Positions 1-4,281 of a stretch of 5,478 bases of DNA are shown here, one piece after another. This stretch comes from HGM12587 sp045128635. GTDB lineage: Bacteria > Bacillota > Clostridia > Lachnospirales > Lachnospiraceae. The DNA lies in NCBI GenBank assembly GCA_045128635.1, contig JBGVRS010000184.1, positions 1-5,478 on the forward strand, written 5' to 3'. Both the position numbers and the translations under genes were made by a program. Every line of letters begins with the position of its first letter. Position 1 is the first letter of the stretch. The notes under the pieces are model-generated. The model was not told the DNA's origin, searched no databases, and saw only the letters and a program-made list of their open reading frames with translations.

Positions 1-92
1 GTTGTTTCTGTAGATACTTCTTCTTTCTTTCCGCATGCAATCACACTTACTGCCATTGTCATAATCAGCAGCATTGTTAAAATTTTCTTCAT
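1..92 (-). CDS. Lipoprotein, N-terminal fragment (probable ABC transporter substrate-binding protein)
   Basis: This is the first 30 codons of a gene that runs off the left edge of the window. The visible protein begins MKKILTMLLIMTMAVSVIAC, a typical type II signal peptide: two lysines, a hydrophobic stretch of about 15 residues and the lipobox VIAC. Cys20 would be the lipidated residue. It is followed by GKKEE, a polar, lysine- and glutamate-rich linker usual for Gram-positive lipoproteins. The ATG at 90-92 is preceded by AAAAGGAG (103-110) at a spacing of about 10 nt. The gene lies directly downstream of a cobalamin riboswitch and its terminator. The inference is therefore a substrate-binding lipoprotein for cobalamin, cobinamide or another corrinoid or metal chelate (BtuF-like). 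The ligand-binding domain is not visible, so the exact family is unproven; the lipoprotein assignment itself is secure. Confidence 0.85.
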   Translation of the reverse strand, partial: MKKILTMLLIMTMAVSVIACGKKEEVSTET

Positions 93-144
93 GTTCCTTT
101 TTCTCCTTTTCCTCGTTCGGATATTGTATTGTTTCAAATCATAT

Positions 145-175
145 AAAAAGCCCTTTACCACAAAGGTAAAAGGCT
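145..175 (-). terminator. Intrinsic terminator, expression platform of the cobalamin riboswitch
   Basis: Read on the minus strand, AGCCTTTTACC (175-165) pairs with GGTAAAGGGCT (159-149) as an 11-bp stem with one G-U pair and a 5-nt loop. A run of U residues (149-145) follows. The structure sits between the B12 box and the lipoprotein start. It would stop transcription when the aptamer binds ligand, which is the usual Firmicute arrangement. The competing antiterminator stem could not be identified by eye. Confidence 0.88.
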
Positions 176-212
176 ACAAAATGCATCACAACATCTAAAC
201 GATGAAAACGCG

Positions 213-397
213 AACCAATTACTCGTGGTTGAAAGATACGTTTATACATCAGGCAGGTCTCCCGACTCATAGATCATCGCATCTGGCCATCTTCCCGGTT
301 TTCCAGTGATATATCAGCCTTCGCTCCCTAATTACGGTGACGAGTTCGTACAGGACTTACACCTGTTTCCCTTTTCATCAAAAATTTGACACCTGAT
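213..397 (-). promoter_or_regulatory. Cobalamin (adenosylcobalamin-type) riboswitch
   Basis: On the minus strand this stretch shows the conserved core of the cobalamin riboswitch class. It opens with ATCAGG (397-392), which pairs with CCTGAT (253-248) as closing stem P1. It continues with AAAAGGGAA and GGTG (about 378-361), the ACCGT/GGGAGC core (about 339-322), the peripheral stems, and the B12 box AGTCGGGAGACCTGCC (267-252). The box deviates from the usual AGYCMGGAGACCTGCC by one base. A hairpin after P1 (AACCA/TGGTT, 230-213) carries a loop that could kiss the L5 region. The class senses B12 coenzymes and represses downstream genes when ligand is abundant. With the terminator at 145-175 it should switch off the lipoprotein gene in B12-replete cells. 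The class assignment is firm; the subclass (adenosyl versus methyl or aquo form) is inferred from the peripheral stems. Confidence 0.95.
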
Positions 398-419
398 TTT
401 TCTTTATGAAACTTTTATC

Positions 420-448
420 ATTCTAACATTATCGATATAAAAATGCAA
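420..448 (-). promoter_or_regulatory. Sigma-A promoter of the riboswitch-lipoprotein transcript
   Basis: On the minus strand a -35 box TTGCAT (448-443) is followed, after exactly 17 nt, by a -10 box TAGAAT (425-420). A TG dinucleotide one base upstream of the -10 makes it an extended -10 promoter. The predicted transcription start is near 413, about 16 nt before the first aptamer stem, so the leader is mostly riboswitch. It begins just after the terminator of the preceding alarmone synthetase gene, so the unit is independently transcribed. Confidence 0.75.
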
Positions 449-453
449 GCTAT

Positions 454-483
454 AAAAATGAGGGTTTGCAATCACAAACCCTC
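454..483 (-). terminator. Intrinsic terminator of the alarmone synthetase gene
   Basis: A perfect 9-bp stem GAGGGTTTG/CAAACCCTC (483-475 with 468-460) with a 6-nt loop starts 5 nt after the stop codon of the preceding gene. On the minus strand it is followed by ATTTTTATA (459-451). The U tract on this side makes it a minus-strand terminator. The plus-strand side also has a few T residues further out, but no convergent gene uses it. Confidence 0.88.
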
Positions 484-488
484 AAAAA

Positions 489-1115
489 CTATTCTTTTTC
501 TATTTTTCCATTCAAATGCCCGTGCATACTGCGTTCCATGTCTTTTAATTCCTTTGAAAATCGAACTAAACTGTTCTGCAGTTCTTCTTTTCTTGCAGCT
601 TCATTTTTGTAGCAGATACGGTGCTCCATACTCGCCCAAAAATCCATGGACATGGTTCGAATCTGAATCTCTACCGGAAAATATTCCATCCCATCCACAT
701 GATAAACAGGCACTCCGTAAATAACATGATAACTTTCATAACCGCTGTCTTTTGGGTTCTGAATATAATCACGTTCTCTGATAAAAATCAGATCCTGCTG
801 CTGTTTTAATCGTTCTGCAACTGCATAAACATCCTCTTCAAAGTAGCAGATAACACGAATCCCGGCAATGTCACGAATATTATCAGCCGCAGCTTCCACA
901 GTTACCGGTAAATCTTTTTTCATCAGTTTCTTTTCCAGACTGGCTCTTTTTTTGATACGAGTCTGGATAAAATGAATCGGATAATTGTTATTCTTTTTTC
1001 GATAATCTTTGTTCAGCACCTCTAAACGCATACGCACATTGTTCATGGCATCCGTATAAGGTCTGATTAGATCCTGATATTCTTCCTCAGGAATATGTAA
1101 TAATTCATCATTCAT
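489..1115 (-). CDS. relQ: Small alarmone synthetase, GTP pyrophosphokinase (RelQ/YjbM type)
   Basis: A 208-residue, single-domain (p)ppGpp synthetase that would transfer pyrophosphate from ATP to GDP or GTP in the cytosol. It lacks the HD hydrolase and the TGS/ACT regions of long Rel proteins; B. subtilis YjbM is about 211 residues. Visible RelA/SpoT motifs are TRIKKRASLEKKL (52-64), DIAGIRV (82-88) with the presumed Mg-binding Asp82, RDYIQNPKDSGYESYH (115-130) with the stacking Tyr126, and EIQIRTMSMDFWASMEH (149-165) with catalytic Glu149. The last motif is characteristic of the RelQ branch. The C-terminal tail (about 171-208) is charged and probably helical, as expected for the family's tetramerisation region. 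The start is the first ATG after an in-frame TAA. The only SD-like GGAG lies about 15 nt upstream, which is long. The gene has its own promoter and terminator. The relQ symbol (rather than relP/ywaC) rests on motif similarity. Confidence 0.9.
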   Translation of the reverse strand: MNDELLHIPEEEYQDLIRPYTDAMNNVRMRLEVLNKDYRKKNNNYPIHFIQTRIKKRASLEKKLMKKDLPVTVEAAADNIRDIAGIRVICYFEEDVYAVAERLKQQQDLIFIRERDYIQNPKDSGYESYHVIYGVPVYHVDGMEYFPVEIQIRTMSMDFWASMEHRICYKNEAARKEELQNSLVRFSKELKDMERSMHGHLNGKIEKE

Positions 1116-1161
1116 GATTTACTTATTATTCTCCGTCAAATCATAATTATTGCTTATTAAT

Positions 1162-1190
1162 ATTCTATCGTAGAACTAATATATTTTCAA
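1162..1190 (-). promoter_or_regulatory. Sigma-A promoter of the alarmone synthetase gene
   Basis: On the minus strand TTGAAA (1190-1185) and TAGAAT (1167-1162) are separated by exactly 17 nt, each one mismatch from consensus. AT-rich DNA upstream could act as an UP element. The predicted start near 1155 gives a leader of about 40 nt. This separates relQ expression from the dtd operon. Confidence 0.7.
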
Positions 1191-1217
1191 CCAAATTGAC
1201 ATAAAAATCACAGAATT

Positions 1218-1241
1218 TTAAGAAATATGATAATTTCTTAA
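1218..1241. repeat. AT-rich inverted repeat between dtd and the alarmone synthetase gene
   Basis: TTAAGAAAT (1218-1226) and ATTTCTTAA (1233-1241) are perfect inverted copies around a 6-nt centre. The right arm is also part of a 12-bp palindrome TTTCTTAAGAAA (1234-1245). It begins about 10 nt past the dtd stop and lies upstream of the relQ -35 box. There is no U tract directly after the stem on the minus strand, so it is a poor terminator. It could be a weak 3' stabiliser or terminator for dtd, or an operator for relQ. The pattern is visible; the function is open. Confidence 0.4.
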
Positions 1242-1251
1242 GAAAATATTC

Positions 1252-1698
1252 CTATAAATCGCGGCTATCCAAAATAATTGTAAATGGACCATCGTTCAAA
1301 AGAGAAACATGCATGTGAGCACCAAACACCCCTTTTTCTACCACCGGAACTGACTTTTTACACTCTTCACAAATGTATTCGTAAAGCTCATTGGCCATAT
1401 CCGGTTTTCCAGCTTCAATAAAGCTTGGACGATATCCTTTTTTACAGTTTGCATATAATGTAAACTGAGAAATCATCAAAAGCTCGCCACCCACATCAGC
1501 AAGTGATAAATTTGTTTTGCCTTCAGCATCTTCAAAAATACGAAGTCCTACCAGTTTTTTTACCAGTTTATCAGCCATAGCCTTATCATCAGAATCAGAA
1601 ACACCTACAAGCACTAAAAATCCTTTGCCAATTTTTCCTACAACTTTTTCATCGACTGTTACAGAAGCTTCCGTAACTCTCTGCACTACAAATTTCAT
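1252..1698 (-). CDS. dtd: D-aminoacyl-tRNA deacylase (DTD)
   Basis: A full-length 148-residue DTD, close to the family norm of about 145-150. The enzyme hydrolyses D-amino acids (for example D-Tyr) and glycine from mischarged tRNAs in the cytosol, an RNA-based proofreading step. Family marks are the N-terminal MKFVVQRVTEASVTV, the SQFTLYAN motif (77-84) followed by KKGYRPSF (86-93), and the C-terminal NDGPFTIILDS (135-145). Gly137-Pro138 of the last motif is the Gly-cisPro element that rejects L-amino acids. The usual sequence is GPVT; here Phe replaces Val, a change next to the motif rather than in it. The ATG at 1696-1698 has a strong GAGGAG (1707-1712) 8 nt upstream. The gene starts 19 nt after the Nudix stop codon, so the two are almost certainly co-transcribed. 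Confidence 0.96.
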   Translation of the reverse strand: MKFVVQRVTEASVTVDEKVVGKIGKGFLVLVGVSDSDDKAMADKLVKKLVGLRIFEDAEGKTNLSLADVGGELLMISQFTLYANCKKGYRPSFIEAGKPDMANELYEYICEECKKSVPVVEKGVFGAHMHVSLLNDGPFTIILDSRDL

Positions 1699-1717
1699 AA
1701 TTTAAACTCCTCAAATA

Positions 1718-2323
1718 CTATTTTAAGAACCAGAATGGATCTTCACTGTGAATAAAGTTCATCAAAAGATAAGCTGCCATCAGCGCAACTTTTTCTGTTT
1801 CCAGAATTTTTTTCGCCTGCTCTCTGTCAACAAATACAACTTCAATGTCTTCACTTTCTTCCAAATACGCATTGGATGGTTCTCCAAATGCTTCTCCGAA
1901 CACAGTTCGACAGGATTCATCAGTCATTCCAATAGTTGTGAAAAATGGTTCACTGTAACATTCATCATGTTCTACAGGTTTAAACGTAAGTCCTGTTTCT
2001 TCCATCATTTCACGAGTTGCTGTGATGCGATAGTCTTCTCCGGGATCAACCAATCCTGCCGGAAGCTCATAAATGTAATCTCCGATGGAATAACGATATT
2101 GTCTTACAAGGACAATACGGTCTTTTTCTCCTTTATGCACAGCATAAATAATAACCCCATCCGGAGTATTCTGCTTTGTCTGCTGCTTTAATCCTGCAAT
2201 TTCTGTTGCTCTGGAAGCTACATAATACGGATGTACTCTTCCACTTCGGTCCTGTACTGTAAATTCAAACATATTTAAAAATTTCTGTTTAGTCTGCTGT
2301 ACAATCTTTAAAATTTCTGGCAT
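1718..2323 (-). CDS. Nudix hydrolase, ADP-ribose pyrophosphatase-like
   Basis: A 201-residue Nudix enzyme. The Nudix box GX5EX7REUXEEXGU is intact at residues 90-112 (Gly90, Glu96, then REMMEETGL), giving the metal-binding glutamates needed to cleave a nucleoside diphosphate linked to another moiety. Upstream, VRQYRYSIGDYIYELPAG (73-90) is the arrangement typical of ADP-ribose and nucleotide-sugar pyrophosphatases (NudF/YqkG group). Downstream, the stretch YSEPFFTTIGMTDES (123-137) occupies the place where that group usually has an SPG-type loop, so substrate specificity is less certain. The start is taken at ATG 2321-2323, not at the in-frame ATG at 2345-2347, because AGGAG (2331-2335) sits 7 nt before it and the eight extra residues carry no family sequence. 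It is followed by dtd after 19 nt. ADP-ribose turnover would fit the nearby NAD gene nadD, but that is inference. Confidence 0.88.
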   Translation of the reverse strand: MPEILKIVQQTKQKFLNMFEFTVQDRSGRVHPYYVASRATEIAGLKQQTKQNTPDGVIIYAVHKGEKDRIVLVRQYRYSIGDYIYELPAGLVDPGEDYRITATREMMEETGLTFKPVEHDECYSEPFFTTIGMTDESCRTVFGEAFGEPSNAYLEESEDIEVVFVDREQAKKILETEKVALMAAYLLMNFIHSEDPFWFLK

Positions 2324-2330
2324 ATTCTCT

Positions 2331-2335
2331 CTCCT
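2331..2335 (-). promoter_or_regulatory. Ribosome binding site that fixes the Nudix start
   Basis: AGGAG on the minus strand, 7 nt from the ATG at 2321-2323. It falls inside the reading frame of the longer possible start at 2347, which has no comparable site of its own and lies very close to the end of the upstream terminator. This decides for the shorter 201-residue protein. Confidence 0.8.
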
Positions 2336-2354
2336 GATAATATTCAAAAATCAC

Positions 2355-2380
2355 AAAAAGGGTGGTTATTCACCACCCTT
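2355..2380 (-). terminator. Intrinsic terminator after rsfS
   Basis: On the minus strand AAGGGTGGT (2380-2372) pairs perfectly with ACCACCCTT (2366-2358) around a 5-nt loop. The run TTTTTGTG follows, then a second TTTTT. It starts 7 nt after the rsfS stop codon. Only the minus strand has the U tract. Its stem end is just 34 nt from the Nudix ATG, so it may end the obg-rsfS operon or attenuate transcription into the Nudix-dtd pair. Confidence 0.8.
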
Positions 2381-2387
2381 AAATCTC

Positions 2388-2744
2388 TTATAATTCTTCG
2401 ATTCCGATATCTTTGCCGTCTCTCCAGATTCTTTCTAAGTTATAGAATAATCTGTTTTCTTCGTCAAATACATGAACAATGATATCTGCATAATCAAGTA
2501 AGATCCAGCTTCCTGTCTGGTAGCCTTCCACCTGTTTTGCTTCCAATCCGGCTTTTTTGTACAGATCTTCCTGTACGGAATCTACCATTGCCTGTACCTG
2601 GTTTCTGTTGGAACCGCTTGCAATGATAAAGTAGTCTGCAAGTACGGAAACACCTGAAATATCAATGATCTTAATATCATTTGCTTTCTTTTCTTCCAGT
2701 GCTGCATAAGCAATTTTTGCAAGTTCTTTTGATGTTGCTGCCAT
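2388..2744 (-). CDS. rsfS: Ribosomal silencing factor RsfS
   Basis: A 118-residue protein of the RsfS (YbeB/YqeL, DUF143) family, the same length as the B. subtilis homologue. RsfS binds ribosomal protein uL14 (L14) on the 50S subunit and blocks joining to the 30S, lowering translation in starvation or stationary phase. Family features are ADYFIIASG (36-44), the QVEGYQTGSWILLDY block (71-85), IIVHVF (88-93) and the C-terminal YNLERIW (101-107). The start is the ATG at 2742-2744, with AAGGAGG (2751-2757) 6 nt upstream. A longer in-frame ATG at 2774 lies inside yqeK and adds ten residues that are merely the translated ribosome binding site. The gene begins 11 nt after the yqeK stop and its SD overlaps that stop codon, which suggests coupled translation. 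Adjacency to yqeK and nadD is the conserved Firmicute order. Confidence 0.96.
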   Translation of the reverse strand: MAATSKELAKIAYAALEEKKANDIKIIDISGVSVLADYFIIASGSNRNQVQAMVDSVQEDLYKKAGLEAKQVEGYQTGSWILLDYADIIVHVFDEENRLFYNLERIWRDGKDIGIEEL

Positions 2745-2750
2745 AGGAAT

Positions 2751-2757
2751 CCTCCTT
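2751..2757 (-). promoter_or_regulatory. Ribosome binding site of rsfS overlapping the yqeK stop
   Basis: AAGGAGG on the minus strand, nearly the full anti-16S match, 6 nt before the rsfS ATG at 2742-2744. Its first bases are the last bases of the yqeK TAA codon (2758-2756). Ribosomes ending on yqeK therefore finish exactly on the rsfS initiation site. It also rules out the longer rsfS start at 2774. Confidence 0.85.
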
Positions 2758-3337
2758 ATTTTCTTAATTTCCATTTATAAAAATCATAACTGATCTTTGT
2801 CATTGGATCGATCATATCAGGACGGTCACTTAAATATGCCAAAGTACCTTCCAGTACCTGATACAATGCTTCTTCAATATTTTCAAAACAAAGCTTTCGA
2901 ATCTGCTTTAAATTCGGTGCTTTATCTCTGTTTGGCTCAATGTAATCTGCCATATAAATGATGATATCAAGCATGGACATGTCCGGTTTTCCTGTGGTAT
3001 GCCATTTGATTGCACTCAAAATCTCAGGATCACTCACGCCATAAGCTTTTTCTGCCATATATGCACCAAGCTTCGCATGTAAAAGGGAAGGATTCTTCTC
3101 TTCCATTTCACTGATTTCAATATCATGCTTTTTGCACAGCTTAATTTTCTGTGCATTTGGAATACATTTTGCGCAATCGTGAAGGAGACCTGCCACAGCC
3201 GCTTTTGTCATGTCTACTCCATAGCGCATTGCAAGGCTTTCAGCCGTATACATTACCCCAAGGGTGTGTTCATAGCGGTCTTCGCTTAATTCTTCCTTCA
3301 TTTGTTTCTGTAATAATTTTAAATCATATTCAGCCAT
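2756..3337 (-). CDS. yqeK: HD-domain phosphohydrolase YqeK (symmetrical Ap4A hydrolase family)
   Basis: A 193-residue HD-superfamily protein matching YqeK, a family shown in Gram-positive bacteria to split diadenosine tetraphosphate symmetrically into two ADP. The metal-ligand set is in the expected order: His24 (RYEHTLGV), His53-Asp54 (LLHDCAK), His87 (LLHAKLG), His113 (KWHTTG) and Asp131 (IYMADYIEPNR). The IEPNR sequence after the last Asp is typical of the YqeK group. Nothing suggests a membrane segment or added domain. The ATG at 3335-3337 has AAGAGG (3345-3350) 7 nt upstream. It follows nadD after 15 nt and leads directly into rsfS. The operon links Ap4A removal to NAD synthesis and ribosome control. 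The family assignment is sure; Ap4A as substrate is from family knowledge. Confidence 0.94.
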   Translation of the reverse strand: MAEYDLKLLQKQMKEELSEDRYEHTLGVMYTAESLAMRYGVDMTKAAVAGLLHDCAKCIPNAQKIKLCKKHDIEISEMEEKNPSLLHAKLGAYMAEKAYGVSDPEILSAIKWHTTGKPDMSMLDIIIYMADYIEPNRDKAPNLKQIRKLCFENIEEALYQVLEGTLAYLSDRPDMIDPMTKISYDFYKWKLRK

Positions 3338-3352
3338 TTGTGAACCTCTTAT

Positions 3353-3964
3353 CTAGAATGTTACATAAAGCTTCTCATTTTTAATATAGTTAGCGACTCC
3401 TTTACCCACATAATCTGCGATATCTTTACCTTCTGAAACCATCACACGGATTTCACTGCTTGCAGCATCTACTTTTGGTGAGTTCATAATGAGACACTCT
3501 GCATCAAAACGCTCTTTCATTTCGGCGATTTTAAGCTTCAAATCAGCAATTCCCGATTCATCCCTGCATGCCACCAGCAAAGTGCATAATTGAGCTATAA
3601 TCCCTGGTTCACGCCATGTTGGGAAATCTCTCAGAGAATCTGCACCGATGATAAAATAAAATTCATCCTTCGGATACATTTTTTTGAATTCACCTAAAGT
3701 CTGGTAAGTAAAATGATAGGAATCTTCCGAACCTTCATAGTCACATAACACCATATAAGGTGCTTCTTTGATGGACAGTCGAATCATTTCACAGCGGATT
3801 TCAAAGTCTGTCTGTTCTATATTTCGTTTATGAGGCGGATTGCCATTTGGCATGATCCACACCTCGTCTAACTCAAACTGCTGGTAAGCAGTTTTGGCAA
3901 GCATAAAATGTCCTTTGTGGAACGGATCAAAGGTTCCGCCTAAGATTCCGATTCTCTTACACAT
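3353..3964 (-). CDS. nadD: Nicotinate-mononucleotide adenylyltransferase NadD
   Basis: A 203-residue NadD that joins NaMN and ATP to give deamido-NAD and pyrophosphate, the shared step of de novo and salvage NAD synthesis. Visible are the nucleotidyltransferase motif GILGGTFDPFHKGH (6-19, with the HxGH-type ATP-phosphate site), PNGNPPHK (39-46), FTYQTL (85-90), the IIGADSL loop (105-111) followed by Trp117, and ASSEIR (168-173), which stands where the family has ISSTxIR. The start chosen is the ATG at 3962-3964, because the conserved N-terminus begins three residues later. An in-frame ATG at 4042 would add 26 basic residues that are only yhbY read in another frame. The gene overlaps the yhbY stop by 8 nt and has no clear SD, so translation is probably coupled to yhbY. 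Confidence 0.95.
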   Translation of the reverse strand: MCKRIGILGGTFDPFHKGHFMLAKTAYQQFELDEVWIMPNGNPPHKRNIEQTDFEIRCEMIRLSIKEAPYMVLCDYEGSEDSYHFTYQTLGEFKKMYPKDEFYFIIGADSLRDFPTWREPGIIAQLCTLLVACRDESGIADLKLKIAEMKERFDAECLIMNSPKVDAASSEIRVMVSEGKDIADYVGKGVANYIKNEKLYVTF

Positions 3965-4268
3965 TTTTCTTTGCTGCTTTTGGGAGTTCAATCTTTTTGT
4001 TTTTATCTTTTCCTTCTTTGTAAAGGACAATTTTTTTACCAATGACCTGAACTACCTGAGAACGTGTTCTTTCTGCAATTACCTCTGCAATTTCTCTTGC
4101 ATCATCATCACAGTTCTGAAGAACACTGATTTTGATTAATTCTCTTTTATCTAAAGCCTGTCTGATTGCTTCAACATTTTCTGTTGTGACACTGTTTTTG
4201 CCAACCTGGAAAATTGGATCCATTGTCATTGCAAGGCTTTTTAAATAAGCTCTCTGTTTGCTTGTCAT
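3957..4268 (-). CDS. yhbY: YhbY/YqeI family RNA-binding protein (CRM domain)
   Basis: A 103-residue single CRM-domain protein, slightly longer than the usual ~96 through a lysine-rich tail (84-103). The family binds RNA and associates with pre-50S ribosomal particles. Characteristic stretches are MTSKQRAYLKSLA (1-13), PIFQVGK (18-24), AIRQALDKRELIKISVLQN (34-52) and QVIGKKIVLYK (74-84). The RNA-contact loop, usually GxxG (GKGG or GKNG), reads GKNS here (23-26). The start is the ATG at 4266-4268, with GAGG (4274-4277) 5 nt upstream. A longer reading from 4352 would be the obg 3' end in another frame. The gene begins 13 nt after the obg stop and ends inside the first codons of nadD. Order and spacing indicate one ribosome-assembly operon with obg. 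Confidence 0.94.
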   Translation of the reverse strand: MTSKQRAYLKSLAMTMDPIFQVGKNSVTTENVEAIRQALDKRELIKISVLQNCDDDAREIAEVIAERTRSQVVQVIGKKIVLYKEGKDKNKKIELPKAAKKNV

Positions 4269-4281
4269 AATAACCTCTATA

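Noticed and set aside
443..724. Plus-strand open frame of 93 codons
   Set aside because: It crosses the riboswitch promoter and the relQ terminator and then runs antisense to the well-conserved 3' part of relQ. It has no SD and no recognisable protein features.
1748..2191. Plus-strand open frame of 147 codons
   Set aside because: Fully antisense to the Nudix gene, Ser/Phe/Cys-rich in a way typical of reversed coding sequence, no ribosome binding site and no family motif.
3151..3384. Plus-strand open frame opposite yqeK
   Set aside because: Antisense to the conserved HD-domain region. Low-quality composition and no start signal.
3894..4139. Plus-strand open frame opposite nadD and yhbY
   Set aside because: Spans two confirmed genes in antisense and has no supporting signal. 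Its Phe/Cys-rich composition is an artefact of Lys/Glu-rich genes read backwards.
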